Positions 20,121-33,097 of a DNA stretch of 64,000 nucleotides are shown here, piece by piece. Within the stretch, counting starts at the first letter, position 1. The number at the start of each line of letters is the position of its first letter. The translations under genes were made by a program, and so were the position numbers. This DNA is from Carettochelys insculpta (lineage: Eukaryota; Chordata; Testudines; Carettochelyidae): NCBI RefSeq assembly GCF_033958435.1, contig NC_134150.1:34405501-34469500 (forward strand), written 5' to 3'. The notes under the pieces were generated by a model. The model was not told where the DNA came from. It did no database searches and saw only the letters and a program-made list of their open reading frames with translations.

Positions 20121-22049
20121 CCATATGGGGTCATAGCTAAAGAAATCTACCAGCTAACAGCTCTGTCCTTGTCAGTCCTATGACTTCTCATATGCTGTGA
20201 TAGAGAGAGTATGACTTCATGGTACACATGGGTCTGCAGAGATCTCTGTTCTGCCTGGATTCATCTGCATATCAAAAAAGCATTTTGAAAAATGTGTGCC
20301 TTTGCAGGGACTGCAAGGATAGGCCCTTTGTGAGCAGGCCAACCAATGGTTGCAGGGACAGAGGCAGCAATTTCCCCCTGGCCCAGCATTTCAAAGGGGC
20401 CCAGGGCTCTAGCCACCACCATGGTAGCAGTCGCAGTAGCTGGGGCTCAGGGCCCCTTTGAAATGCTGCCAAGCACTGTGCTGCAGTGTTGCCAGTCCAC
20501 GTATAATGGAGGGGTCCCAGAGCTCACTGCCCTAAGTCCTGTCTCATCTGTCCTTGGCTCTACCCCTTCCACTGGTAAGGAACTAGGCCTCCTTGCTCCT
20601 GGGCCCACATCAGCTGTCAGCGCTCTGTTTGTAGCAGTTTGTTAACACAAATTTGATATTATTAAAAGAGGCCTCTCCAAAGATACTTTGTTTTAATACA
20701 ACAGTACTAAGTCATTCCATCACTGTCCATTTCACAAATACCACTAAGGCCATATCTGTTATAAAACCAACTATGATCTTATAAACAACCACAGCTGCAT
20801 GAGCTTAAATTGCTAAAGATAAATAATTTAGCATCTCTTTGGGGGTAATGACAAGTCACAGATTCAACTCCAGAAAAATGAGAAAAAATAAGGTGATAGA
20901 AGAATGTCATGAACCATAAAACCTAGGAGCAGATATTATAGGTGATAACTGTTACTTAAATATGGCTTACAGCTGTGTTTGGAATGGTGCAGTTAGACCT
21001 AGGAGAATATGACTTATTTTCCAACATGCAGACAGAGGGCTATATTTACCCCAGTGCACAGAGCATGCACAACTTCTTAGACTTACACACTACAGGAGAA
21101 CTATACTGAGGAATGAAGTGGGATTTAAGGGCTACATAAGGTATGGTGTTGGGATTTTGCAGTGGGGTTAACACTACTCTCAGGCAAAGTTGAATAAATG
21201 CACCTATTTGTCTATCTACCCTCCAAATATGTGTGCTAAGCATGCAGTACACAAAAACACCTCAAGAAACAGAACTGGGAGAGAAGGGCTAACTCCTCTA
21301 AATGTATACAACATAGATGTAGGAAATCCCCTTAAAGACCTTGCATTGAAAGTTACTGAGTAAGCATGTCTGAGAATGTGACTTCAACAAGTCACACTGG
21401 AAGTGAAACTGCATGTTTCCTAAGAGGAATTAGTTTCTTGTCTTTCTTCCTCTTGCCCTTTTTCAGATGTGTTAGCTAGATAATGAAAACCCAGTCCAGG
21501 CTCTCACATTTATTGCTGGGATAAGAGTGGCAGTGTTAACTAAATGAAGATGAGTAATTTTTCCACTGATGGATGGTATATAAAGTTAGCAAGTGTTTCA
21601 CCTCCACCCTCAATTTATACTGACATAAAATTGTCCCGTTTTCAAAGACCTGCATAAAATTTAGCCATTCAGTTTTCGTTAAGAATATTAGTGACTTGGT
21701 TACTAAACCCAGGCATTTTGTTGAATATTGAGGGCATGTTTTTATGGAAAATCATTTTTACGTGGTTTTATAGTTTTATCTTTTCATACACATAGATATC
21801 ACAATTTGTAGTCTGTAAATTAAATAGAGCAGTTACCAGCGTTGATGTCAAGATCCTTTCTCTGTGACTAGAGCTGGTTTCCAGATAAAGTAAACCTACA
21901 ACATGGGTAATTAAAAATATATGGAACTGTGTTAAAGAAGGGAAACAATTGAAAGCAAGCATCAATGATTCAAACATCTCTAAAAAGAGAAGTAGCAAAA
22001 AGTATATAAAATAAAGGACAAAATAGTAAAAAGCAGCACAGGACAGGAG
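20121..22049. other. Non-coding stretch with one GC-rich hairpin
   Basis: Around 20381-20470 GGCCCAGCATTTCAAAGGGG and its inverse CCCCTTTGAAATGCTGCC form a hairpin with a GC-rich ~35-bp loop, probably part of a dispersed repeat. The rest is AT-rich and unassigned. Confidence 0.45.
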
Positions 22050-23330
22050 AAAGTCTCTGGATAATATCACTAAAGAAGCTGAAGCAGCTGCTGAAAGAGG
22101 TAATAGTGACACACTTTACCAACAATATTCCAACTAGTATTGCTGGCTTACACATGCTAAGGACAAATGAAGCCAAGAACCTAATAGAAAAAGGAAAGTT
22201 TCAAGAGATGCTACACAGGCTAGCACCAAAAGAAACTATTGACTTTGACAAAGGAACTAAGCACTCAGAACTAGATATTGTAACATCTCACATCAAAAAA
22301 CAAAAGATAATAAAAAAGTCATAGTATCATCTTAAAAAGAAGAAAGGAAGTGACTGATCAAAAGGGAAGAGTATGGTAGATTTCATCCCTGAGGAATAAG
22401 TGTAGACCAGGTTTTCCCCTAAAAATTATAATCAAAGAAAACATTGAAGGCAAACCTCCTCATATAAACTTCACAGCTTTATAAAAAGATATTGGAAGTT
22501 CCCTTCACTCTTGAACTTCAACTGCTATAGTCAGTCAACAAATATAATTATTCAGGCTTTAAATCAAAGGTGCAGCTTGCACCATTAATGTAAACTCATA
22601 TTTGAGTCAATAGTTCAACGAAGGCAATGTCTAAATAGCATTGTCTCATTTGTGATGTTTGGCATTGCCATTGACTTCATTAAGAGGAAGCATACATGGA
22701 TACAGCAGAGGCATTGCATTGCTTACTAACGGCCGCATCTACACTAGCCCCTTCCTTTGGGAAGGGGCATGGTAATGAGCAAGTTGGGAAGATGCTAATG
22801 AGGCACTTCAATGAATATGCAGTGCCTCATTAGCATAATGGCAGCCACGCACAATTCAAAACCGCCGCTTTCAAATCACACGCCACCTGTGTAGACTGGG
22901 GCCTTTCAAAAGGACCCCCTAGACTTTGAGAGCCCCTTCTTCCTAAAACCAAATAGGAAGAAGGGGCTTTCAAAGTCCGGGGGCGGGGTCCTTTCAAAAG
23001 GCCCCTATCTACACAGGTGGCTTGTGATTCAAAAGCGGCGCTTTCAAATCGTGCACAGCCACCATTATGCTAATGAGGCACTGCATATTCATGGAGCAAC
23101 TCATTAACATATTCTGAAGTGCCACATTACTATGCCCCTTCTGAAAGGAGAAGCTAGTGTGGCCACAGCCTAGATGATTTAGACTTTGCTGATGACGTAG
23201 CTGTAAGTGGCAGTTCAGTCAATATGCAAGTGAAGACTGAAAGATTGTCCAGACTTGCAAAAATGATGAGATTATTAATCAGTTATTAAAAAAAACAAAT
23301 CTAATGAGCATCCCAGCAATTTCCCAATAT
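22050..23330 (+). pseudogene. LINE EN-RT family remnant, split by a MITE
   Basis: In shifting frames: 'EAAAERGNSDTLYQQ' (about 22080), 'FQEMLHRLAPKETIDFDKGT' (about 22200; the linker before RT in this family), 'FGIAIDFIKRKH' (about 22660) and, after the MITE at 22731-23170, 'LDDLDFADDVAVSG' (RT motif C, FADD intact). Residues continue to 'RLSRLAKMM'. Motif order and wording agree with the LINE at 48.9 kb. The copy is heavily decayed and its termini are not clear. Confidence 0.72.
22731..23170. mobile_element. Palindromic MITE inside LINE remnant
   Basis: GGCCGCATCTACACTAGCCCC and the inverse 'GCTAGTGTGGCCACAGCC' are the ends. Inner arms repeat GCTAATGAGGCACT and GGGGCTTTCAAAGTC inverted. It is closely similar to the element at 50606-50975 (both start with ...CCCCTTCC...GGAAGGGGCATG). 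The flanking 3 bases no longer match. Confidence 0.75.
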
Positions 23331-24593
23331 AAGCATTATTTTAGCAGGCAAAAGAAAAGCTTTCAAGACTTAACAAAGAGAACATGCAAAGATTAGTCCA
23401 GGACTGACAAGTCTTTTGATGTCTTGTCTGTGCCCCATACAAACTTTGACAGCATGGGAAACACCCCAATTCAGAATTGTCAACTTTGGAATTTAAATTA
23501 CCTTCACAAATACTTTGAAATGGCATCTCTAATGGCCAGATCTCAATCTTATGTCACATCTAACGATACTTCCAGAAGCACAGGTGCCAATAACATTATT
23601 TCCTTCTGCTGGATCCTTAGCCCACTTTCTGCAGTCCCTAAAGTGCCACTTTCCTTGTTTCCAATGTAACAAATGGCTCAGCTCACTGCTGGTGGACTGT
23701 GAAGCTGAGCAGGACCGCTGCTCAAGGTGGTATTGCTGCAGACTCTCCAAAAGTATGTCTAATCAAGCAGAAAAACAATAGTGATAAACTGTGAATTAAT
23801 ACCCTAACAGCTCACAAATGCAGCAGCAGTATGTTCTCTAGCCTTCCAGGTGGGAAGCTGAATATTTAATTCATTTATCTTCTTCAGGAATTTAACGTAA
23901 CATTCATCTATCTACCTTGTCAATCTTGACTATTTTCAACTAATTTAATCTTAACTCTCCTTTGCAGTCAGACAGTTGAAGCAGGTAACTTTCTGTCATG
24001 TATAAAAGACTGTTGTTCTAGAAGTACAAGAGTAATTAAGCAGGTTAAACCCACATTCACTTTTTCCTTATTAAGAGAAACTTCAACCATAACAACTCCC
24101 AATTTGATTGATAGATTTCTGTTTTAAAACAGAAAATATTGCCACAACTACTTTGTACAAAAAATGTGATTTTGCCTCCGTGAAGAGTGGCTAAGACACA
24201 GTATTACTGTACTTCTCAAAATATTATTCATATTAATTTGATGCTCAAGATAAAGAAAGAGCTAGATTGTATTTATGTGTTATAAAAAGTATGTGGTATC
24301 ATTTTTCACAGAAAATGCATTTGTAGATTAATGATCGCAGAGCTGGTAGAGTAGTTCTTTTTGAGAAACATTATGCAGTGTGAAGTTGAATTAACCCATT
24401 GTCTCTAACTCCAGTATTGGGCCACTGGATTCAACCAAACTCGCATTAAGCAATTTTATTGTCGCAATCAAATTTTACATCAATGCAGCAAACAATTTAA
24501 CTGACCTCAAAGGTTTCCAAGAATTAATATAAATTCAAGAATACTGAATATAAATAAGAAAAAGGGTCCCAAGGCGATATTTAGACTGCTCAG
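23331..24593. other. AT-rich stretch, nothing recognised
   Basis: Overlapping 70-80-codon frames on both strands near 23420-23780 have no family resemblance. Confidence 0.4.
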
Positions 24594-24596
24594 TAA

Positions 24597-24820
24597 GGCT
24601 ATGTCTACACAGCAGATTTATTCCTCAATAAAATAATCTGGAAGAGTTATTCTAGAATAGTTTATTCTGAAATAGCGCAGCTACATACAAAATGCATTTT
24701 GAAATACCGCTCAGCATCTACACACAATAGAGCCCACTGTGAAATAAAGCCATTGGACACACTATGGCTTTTTTCAAAATAGGCTCTATTCCTTGTTTAT
24801 GCAGCCCCTATTGCTGACTT
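24597..24820. mobile_element. Truncated MITE of the GTCTACAC group
   Basis: The left end GGCTATGTCTACACAGCAG follows TAA. The interior (TTATTCTAGAATAG, CATTTTGAAATA, CACTATGG-CTTTTTTCAAAATAGG) matches, inverted, the element at 59857-60269. No right terminus is found, so the copy is cut short near 24820. Confidence 0.65.
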
Positions 24821-24917
24821 GAAAGGATGCTGCTGAGTGCTCAGCACTTTTGCAAATCAAGCTATGTATTTAGGAGGTTAACTTTTGGCATTTTATTCTG
24901 AAAATACTACAGACTCA

Positions 24918-25045
24918 CTGGTGTTTAAAGCCAGAAGGGTCAGTCGTGTAGTCTTGAGAGTTCAAACTCACCCAAGGATTCTTGTATCTAACCTAAAAAA
25001 TTGCGGGTGAACTAGATATTTGTTAAAGTAGAGCACCAACACCCA
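24918..25045 (-). mobile_element. CR1 3'-end fragment
   Basis: 'AAAGCCAGAAGGGTCAGTCG' followed by 'CTCACCCAAGGATTCTTGTA' and 'GGTGAACTAGATAT' is the reverse of the CR1 3' untranslated text. The same module reads forward at 36785-36850 ('CTAGATGATCACAATGGTCC'). It is a short, old piece. Confidence 0.5.
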
Positions 25046-27814
25046 ACACTCCCCCATACAAGTACTAATTTAGCTTGTGACTGTTTAGCTTCTGAGATCT
25101 ACCAAGACTAATGCATTCAGTCTCATCTGGTCTGCAGTCAGATCACTTATGGCCTAAACTTGCACTTTTACTGTGCTCGACCTCGTTCCAGAATCAGTGC
25201 AGATCACTGCACATGCATAAATCCAACTTGTGACAATGAAAACTAGAACACAATGCAGAATGTCAACCGTTAGATTGTTAATTGAGACATTTTAATGCAT
25301 GCAGATTTAATTTGTCATTAATCAAGCTGTAGCCATTTCAAATTATATTATTTGTAAGATGTTTTCTCTGGATAGAAAAGTCCTTTTGCAATTTATTATG
25401 CTTTGGCACAGTACCCTCTTCCCAACCCCACCAGATGCTGCAATGGTTGAACAAAGAACATTTCATTCGCTACCATAAACAAACAAATAAAAAGCCAGAA
25501 ACAAAGGAGCAGTTGAAGAAAACAAGCTGCTAACCAAGGAGATCACTGTTTGATTATTCTCATCTTAAAAGATACTCATCTAGAATAGCCTGCCCAAAGG
25601 AGAAAGTATGAGTGCATTAGACTTCCAGACGTAAAACAGCTTGTTGTAATATAAAAATGTAACCCTAAATAGATTGCCTCAGAAAGAAACTACATCTTCT
25701 CTTAATTCTGTCATTGTGTGTCATCAAGATGGCCTTCTCATGTTGACTTTGTACAGCAACACCTCTGAAACAACTTACAAACTGACACCAAGGTTACATT
25801 TCTTTTTCCTTTAAAAGAAAATAACATAAAGAAGTGTTATTGTGACCAGCAATGTACCTCTCCAGCATACAATTACAATTGAAAAGAGTTACAGCTGCAA
25901 TCTAGCTGAAGAAATTGTCTTATCTGCTTTAAAAATGTACCCTGGGGATGATTCTTAAATGCTATTTTATATTCCTAGAGAAATGTAACATAGAGACAAT
26001 GATGAAAAAGGCATCTGGTTTAGACATGTAGTACTCTAACCACTAACATGGGCTGTTTGTTCTGTCTGGGGCTACTATGACTTTTGCTCATTAACATTAA
26101 TCATGTCCTGTTCCATTTTTATTCACCATTTACTAGTTTAAATGAAACTTCGGTGTAGCACACTGTCAGCATTCAACAAAGGTATTTTTAAATCAGTGGC
26201 AGAAGCAGGTCACGCAGTTCATTCAGTTTGTTTTTTAAAAAAGAAAAACTCATCTTCAGGTTCATTTAATTTCTGCCAGCCGAATCTAGTTGAGTGAAGA
26301 ACCATAACCTGTAAGTAGGTAAGAAGCTCTATCCCAGTGACAAATAAGGCCTGGAATATGACCAATAAAAAAACAGTTTCAGCTGAAACTGGTCTGGAAA
26401 GTTTTCATCAAAATAATTTTCCTGTTTTTTTTAATCTACTCTAGTTTTGAACAACATATATTTTTTAAAGCAAGTTAAAAATCTGCAGCATTTCCAGCCT
26501 TTGCCAGATCACTAAGGAGGTGAGAGAGATTTTCTGTCACAACGAGGTCACAGGGTGAGCTGCTCAGTATCTGGCCTGAAAGTCAGTGATCTGTCTGCAG
26601 CCAGGCCAAGTCAAACCTGCAGAATAAGAGTGTGTTACCATGAGGAGAGAATTGGAGCCAGGCCAGGCCTGTTCACTGGAGTTAGCAATAAGCCAAAGAC
26701 AGTAAACCAGGATCAGGGTAGAGAGCTGGAGCAAGCTCAAGAGCCCAGAGTATGGGACCCAGGTGAATCACAGTAAGAAATCACAAATGGTGCGGGGGAG
26801 GGTCTGACACAGAAGAACACCTGAAGCCCATGTTGCTCAAACAACTACCAGAAATGGCTTGCTAGTTTATATGGGGAGAGAAAGCCAATCAGGGAAGCAG
26901 AGGGCTGTTGCACATGCCCCTTAGGGCTGGACTTCCTATTGGGCTTTGCCTCCCACTACATTGCAACCATACTAAGCCCCTGCCTGGAGATGAGGAAGCA
27001 GCACCCACCTCAGACACTTCAGCCCCGATTCCAGGCCAGAGTTTATGTTTTCTCAGAGAAACATCTCCCAGCACCTCAAGCCCTCATTGATTGATGCTTA
27101 AAATATTCCATTCTACCAGGAAGGCCTTCACAGACTACCTGAACCACATAGTACATTCCAAAATGGCCAAAACTACGCATCTCCAATGCCATACAAATAG
27201 TAAGCTCTGTAGTTTTAACAAGCCTCATCCCACACCTGTGTGGATCAGCTAGGCAATCCTGGGAGATTTGTCAAAAATCAGCAGAACAACTGCCAGCCAC
27301 CTCTTAAAATAATCCAAGTTACAGGTATCTTCATTGGACAGTGCACATGGTCAGTACTTCACAGGATTCAGACCACATACATTTTCAATACAGCATGAAA
27401 ACATTAATATAAAGCTGAAAATACTCTCTCTAGAAAAAACTGCAAGTTCCTATCACATTTTCCCAGGGCACAAATGGAGAGGAAATAGTGTCTCAGGTGG
27501 TAAAAAAATGAAATTCAGAAAGAAAGAAAAAAGAAAAAGAAAAATATGGGAAAAATTAGTTTACTTTAAACATTTGCTTTCCAAAAACTGTATATGCTCA
27601 AGGCCCAGTTCTTTAGCTGCTTAGGTTGAGAATTGCCTATGAAATCAGTCCCCAGCATTGTAGGAATTTGAATATGCACAGTACCAAAGCACCACCTGCT
27701 TATTTGCTTATCATGACTCTTTTCTAGTCACACTACCAGAACCATCACCTTTGTACTCACTATTAGAAAGAAACTTAACATGAGTTTTCACTTCATTCTT
27801 TCCCTGCAGTTAAA
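25046..27814. other. Long AT-rich stretch; GC-richer 26.5-27.1 kb
   Basis: No gene or complete transposon was recognised. From about 26520 to 27090 the sequence is more GC-rich and might be an old LTR or other repeat, but no ends or motifs prove it. Confidence 0.4.
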
Positions 27815-28437
27815 ACAGTGGATTGGAACTGACGCTTCCGAAGTCCATATCTAAACCCTGCCATAGACTTCCTGTGTGAGTCTTAATTACTCTGTTCATT
27901 TCCCATTTGTAATACAGAGATAATACCTCTGCCTTTCTCCAACACTGTGTCTCTTTAGACCAGGGATCTGCAGTTCCCAGCATGGGTACCAAGAGTGGTA
28001 CACAAGCCAATTTTCATCAGCACACAAAGTGGAGCTCAGTCCCCCCACCCCCAACACTATGCAACTGGGAGCTTGCTCAAAGCCACGTGTTGCCCTGTAA
28101 GTGAACAGAAGACCAGCTAATGCTACCAACCACCAACTAAATGGCAAAGCTCTGCATCTTAATTTATTTATTAATGAAGCTGTTGTAAGTAGGACTATTA
28201 GTGACTTTAAAAAGTATCACCAGCACTTGGAACCCACATAGAGGTCAAAAGGTCAAATTTCAGCACTCCGCCTCAGAAAGGTTGCTGACCCCAATTTAGA
28301 CTGTAAGCTTTGTGGGGCGGGGACTCTCTCTTACTTTATGTCTCAGTGCTTAGTACAATAGGACCCTTTCTTCTCTTGAGGCACCTATGTACTAGTATAA
28401 TACAAACAATATTAATAACAATAAATAAGGTTCAGAC
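27815..28437 (+). mobile_element. MIR-like SINE split by a hAT element
   Basis: The left part has a MIR-type core ('CTTCCTGTGTGAGTC...', 'CATTTCCCATTTGTAATACA'). The right part resumes at 'TTTAGACTGTAAGCTTTGTG' and ends in an AATATTAATAACAATAA tail. Once the hAT insert 27961-28293 and one target copy are removed, the two parts read through. Family naming is by resemblance only. Confidence 0.6.
27961..28293. mobile_element. Short hAT element, 8-bp TSD
   Basis: The left end CAGGGATCTGCAGTTCCC matches the inverse of the right end GAAAGGTTGCTGACCCCA imperfectly. The flanks CTTTAGAC (27953-27960) and ATTTAGAC (28294-28301) agree at seven of eight bases. CAGGG ends plus an 8-bp duplication indicate hAT. 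It has no transposase. Confidence 0.75.
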
Positions 28438-29067
28438 AGATGGCCTTTTTCTGGGATTTTTCACCACGACACCAAGAACAGGCATATGGCAAGTCAGCGT
28501 ATGCAAAACTTAAGGAGCTTTTTTTTGCAAGGCCAAGAGGCATCACCACAAAATTCAATTCCTATTTTGTCTAAAAATATTGATACAAATCTCTGCATCG
28601 TTAAAATATCAGTTACCCCCGTATGTAACACCCAGCTTCAGACAATGTAATTAGGTAGAGCAGATAAGCATACAAACTGTGGTGAGAATTGTTAATTTTG
28701 ATATACAGAAGAAACAAGAGAAAACATGGTGTAGCATATCTGTAGGAATATAAACATATTCAAACATTTTCGCTACTTCTACCCAAGAGATTAGCCCATG
28801 AAAAGCACTTGCCAATTTTTCCTTTTAATCCTAGAAGAATACCGTCCAGGAATGCTTCATAATAGACCTGGGTTCCATATTCCAAGCACTATTCTATACA
28901 TATTATAGGTATTCCAGACTAAATTTCAAGCCATTTTTAATCTGACATCCTTGCTTGTTCATGAAATTTTGTACATGAATTTTTCAGTACAAATATCCTA
29001 TTTTAAAATGTTTCTATTTACAGAGAGTCAAATTCTCTGCTAATATATATCCATGCAACTCTATTTC
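28438..29067. other. AT-rich stretch, nothing recognised
   Basis: Only short chance frames. Confidence 0.4.
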
Positions 29068-29070
29068 TAA

Positions 29071-29294
29071 GCGCTTGTCCGCATGGCAAACTAGTGTGGA
29101 GCACTCCAGGGTTTGCATTTACATATCACAAGGTGGCCATGAAGTAACATCCCATGTGAATGCTGCTACAATACAGCTAAAGACCCAGTGCACTGTAGTG
29201 GTATCCACCCAGGACATTCCTGTGTTGCAAGGTGGTATGTGGAAGATTCATGCAATAGGCCTGCTGCACAGTAACTTGTTGTGTAGACAAGTTC
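29071..29294. mobile_element. Short MITE, TSD TAA
   Basis: The ends GCGCTTGTCCGCATGG and the inverse 'TGTGTAGACAAGTTC' pair imperfectly. TAA flanks both sides (29068-29070, 29295-29297). The ends differ from the GGCTATGTC type (CTTGTC instead of TATGTC), so it is at most a sister family. Confidence 0.6.
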
Positions 29295-29297
29295 TAA

Positions 29298-30336
29298 GGA
29301 ACTGCAACCATTTGCAAGAGCAGATAATTTGACCTACTCTATTTTATAAGAAAGCCTTATAGGATGTGTCTGTGATGGAATAAAAGCCCCAGCACATTGA
29401 CATGGCTGGCTTGTCAGCTGTAGCTCATACTACAGGGCTAAAAATTGCTCTGTAGACTTTCAGAATCTGGCTGGAGCCTGGGCCTCTCAGACTTTCCTCC
29501 TCCATGGACTCCTAAAGCTCAAGTTCCAGTCTAAGCCCAAATATCTTCAAAGCAATTTTACACTCCAACAGCCAGTGCCCAAGTGCATTGACTCAGGCCA
29601 GCCTTTGGTGTTTAATTGAAGGACAGGTATACCCATAGGGGCACATAGCTTCAACTGGATGTCTTCACTAAGCTTGCAGCCATTACCAGTCATGTAGTTG
29701 AAGGGAAATGCAGGTAAATGAAACTTACTCCTGAATTGAGGAACATGCTGTTTAGTTTTAGGTTTGTTTACACACTTTGTTTTATAAACACCATACCAGT
29801 GGATATTACCTGCTCTTTGTGGCTTATGTCTCCCACCAGATCTCTTAAATCCTATGCTCTTTTTATTCCACGTTCCACCATTAAAAGAAGGTTCTATTAT
29901 ATTATTTAAAACTGTTTATCCCTTTGGCGAGAACCAAAAAGCTTCAAATTGAACCAGGTCAATTTCCTCCATTGGGATGATATTCCAACACTCAATTTGC
30001 CCTTTATTCCATTTTCAAATTTACTTAACGTACTTCACTGCAACACTAAAATCCCTGCTTATTATCCACAGCTAATTGCAAGAAAATGACCAACAACATT
30101 TTATGTTGCCAATTTTCTTTGCTCTAATTGGAAAAAGAAAAGGAAATCATATTGCCTGGCACTTAAAGAATTAAATGCACTGCACTAAATCCTAGGAAGC
30201 ATGATTTTTTTTTGAGTGCTGATTGTTTTGTTTCCCTTGCCTTGCCTATGTCAGAATGCATTTATATAAAAGTCATGTTAGTCTGGTCTTCATATTTCAT
30301 GTTAGTCTGGTCTTCATACTTCATAATCAGCCTCAG
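29298..30336. other. AT-rich stretch with a 24-bp tandem duplication
   Basis: CATGTTAGTCTGGTCTTCAT plus four bases occurs twice head-to-tail at 30274-30297 and 30298-30321 with one mismatch. Nothing else was recognised. Confidence 0.5.
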
Positions 30337-30487
30337 GAAAATTCTCACTAGTAACCACACACCACACCACAGAAATACTAATCTTGGAACCTCTCCTTGC
30401 AACAAACCCGGTTGCCAACTCTGTCCACATATTTACACTGGAGACACCATCACTGGACCTAACCACGTCAGTTACACGATCAGGAGC
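30337..30487 (+). pseudogene. Penelope-like element, RT-to-endonuclease linker
   Basis: The frame reads '[20 protein letters not shown]' then '[14 protein letters not shown]'. The Cys pair pattern PC-x4-GC-x2-CP lies between the RT and the GIY-YIG nuclease in Penelope-like elements. The same text occurs on the minus strand at about 39000-39060. The reading is cut at about 30487 by the CR1 insertion and resumes at 33098. Confidence 0.75.
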
Positions 30488-33093
30488 TCATATGGAGATG
30501 GACGTAGGAGATGGACGGGTTGAAAGTCTCTGGGTTAGACTCAGAGGAGTAAAAAACAAGGATGAGGTCCTACTAGGTGTCTACTACAGGCCCCCTAGCC
30601 AGGTGGAAGAGGTGGATGAGGCTTTCTTTAAACAGCTAACAAAATCATCCAGGGCCCAGAATTTGGTGGTGATGGGGGACTTCAACTATCCAGGTATATG
30701 TTGGGAAACTAATACAGCAGGGGACAGACTGTCCAATAAATTCTTGGATTGCATTGCAGACAACTTTTTATTCCAAAAGGTTCTAGATTTAATTTTAACA
30801 AATAGGGAGGAAATTATTGAGAATTTGAAAGTGGAAGGATGCTTGGGTGAAAGTGACCATGAAATCATAGAGTTCACAATTCGAAGGAAGGGTAGAAAGG
30901 AAAACAGTACAATAGAGATAATGGATTTCAGGAAGGCAGATTTTGGTAAACTCAGACAGCTGGTAGGTAAGGTCCCATGGGAAACTAAACTGAGGGGAAA
31001 AACGGCTGAGGAGAGTTGGCAGTTTTTCAAAAGGACATTATTAAGGGCCCAAAAGCAAGCCATCCTGCTGCATAGGAAAGATAGAAAACATGGCAAAAGA
31101 CTGCCTTGGCTTAAACAGGAGATCTTGCATGATCTCAAACTAAAAAAGGAATCATACAAGAAATGGAAACTAGGACAAATTATAAAGGACGAATATAGGC
31201 AAACAACACGAGCATGCAGGAGCAAGATTAGAAAGGCTAAGGCACAAAATGAGCTCAAACAAGCTACAAGCGTAAAGGGAAACAAGAAGGCTTTTTACAA
31301 ATACATTGGTAACAAGAGGAAGTCCAAGGACAGGGTAGGGCCAATGGTCAGTGACGAGGGAGAAACAGTAACAGGGAATTTAGAAATGGCAGAGATGTTT
31401 AATGATTTCTTTGTTTCGGTCATCACTGAGAAGTCTGAAGGAATGTCTGACATAGAAAATGCTAGTGAAAAAGGGGTAGGTTTAGAAGTTGAAATAAGAA
31501 AAGAACAAATTAAAATTTACTTAGAAAAATTAGATGTCTGCAAATCACCAGGGCCTGATGAAATGCATCCTAGAATTCTCAAGGAGCTGATAGAAGAGGT
31601 ATCTGAGCCTTTAGCAATCATTTTTGGAAAATCATGGGAGACGGGAGAGATTCCAGAAGTCTGGAAAAGGGCAAATATAGTACCCATTTATAAAAAGGGG
31701 AACAAGAAAAACCTGGGAAACTACAGGCCGGTCAGCTTAACTTCTGTGCCAGGAAAGATAATGGAGCAGGTCATTAAAGAAATCATGTGCAAGCAATTGG
31801 AAGGTGGTAAGGTGATAGGGAACAGCCAGCATGGTTTTGTTAAAAACAGATCATGTCAAACCAATCTAATAGCTTTCTTTGATAGAATAACGAGTCTTGT
31901 GGATAAGGGGAAGCGGTGGATGTGGTATACCTAGACTCCAGTAAAGCATTTGACACGGTCTCACATAATATACTTCTCAATAAACTACGCAAATACAACT
32001 TAGATGGGGCTACTATAAGATGGGTGAACACCTGGCTGGATAACCATACCCAGAGAGTAGTTATTAATGGTTTTCAATCCTGCTGGAAAAGTATAACAAG
32101 TGGGGTTCCGTAGGGGTCTGTTGTAGGACTGGTTCCATTCAATATCTTCATTAACGATTTAGATATTGACATAGAAAGTACACTTATTAAGTTTGCTGAT
32201 GATACCAAGCTGGGAGGGGTTGCAACTTCTTTGGAGGATAGGGTCATAATTCAAAAGGATCTGGATAAACTGGAGGAATGGGCTGAGGTAAACAGGATGA
32301 AGTTTCATAAGGACAAATGCAAAGTGCTCCACTTAGGAAGGAAGAATCAGTGTTACACACACAGAATGGGAAAGGACTGCCTAGGAATGAATGCCGCAGA
32401 AAGGGATCTAGGGGTTATAGTGGACCACAAGCTAAATATGAGTCAACAGTGTGATGCTGCTGCAAAAAAAGCAAACATGATTCTAGGATGCATTAACAGG
32501 TGTGTTGTGAACAAAACACGAGAAGTCATTCTCCCGCCCTACTCTGCACTGGTTCGGCCTCAGCTGGAGTATTGTGTCCAGTTCTGGGCACCGCAGTTCA
32601 GGAAGGATGTGGAGAAATTGGAGAGGGTCCAGAGGAGAGCAACGAGAATGATCAAAAGTCTAGAGAACATGACCTATGAAGAAAGGCTGAAAGAATTAGG
32701 CTTGTTTAGTTTGGAAAAGAGAAGACTGAAGGGGGGACATGATAGCAGTTTTCAGGTATCTAAAAGGGTGTCATAAGGCAGAGGGAGGGAACTTGTTCTT
32801 CCTTGCCTCTGAGGATAGAACAAGAGGCAATGGACTTAAATTGCAGCAGGGGAGGTTCAGGTTGGCCATTAGGGAAAAGTTCCTAACTGTCAGGGTGATC
32901 AAACACTGGAACGAATTGCCAAGGGAGGTGGTAGAATCTCCATCACTGGAGATATTTAAGAAGAGGTTAGATAGATGGCTTTCAGCGATGGTCTAGAAAG
33001 TGCTTGGTCCTGCCATGAGGGCAGGGGGCTGGACTCGATGGCCTCTTGAGGTCCCTTACAGTCCTACTCTTCTATGATTCTATGATTATATGA
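30488..33093 (+). mobile_element. CR1 LINE, relatively young, 5'-truncated
   Basis: It covers the end of the endonuclease, the whole RT and the 3' end with its ATTCTATGATTCTATGAT tail. It sits inside a Penelope-like element (30337-30487 and 33098-33545). The open reading stretch is much better preserved than in the CR1 at 5.3 kb or 33.8 kb, so it is the youngest CR1 in the window. Confidence 0.95.
30490..32996 (+). pseudogene. CR1 ORF2: endonuclease end plus RT
   Basis: The frame opens in the AP-endonuclease ('[12 protein letters not shown]', '[15 protein letters not shown]', 'ESDHEIIEF') and passes a long basic linker. The RT follows ('[16 protein letters not shown]', '[19 protein letters not shown]', '[14 protein letters not shown]' motif A, 'LINKFADDTKLGG'-type motif C with FADD) and then the C-terminal 'HWNELPREVVESPSLE'. 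Only three lesions are visible: one G missing from the run at 31907-31910, TAG at 32111-32113 where the family has a Gln codon in motif B, and one extra G at 32731-32736. In a live element the protein nicks the target and copies its own RNA. This copy cannot make it whole as assembled. Confidence 0.92.
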
Positions 33094-33097
33094 TATT

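Noticed and set aside
30686..31285. 199-codon minus-strand frame
   Set aside because: It is the antisense shadow of the CR1 ORF2. Lys/Glu-rich sense codons give Phe/Leu/Ser on the other strand.
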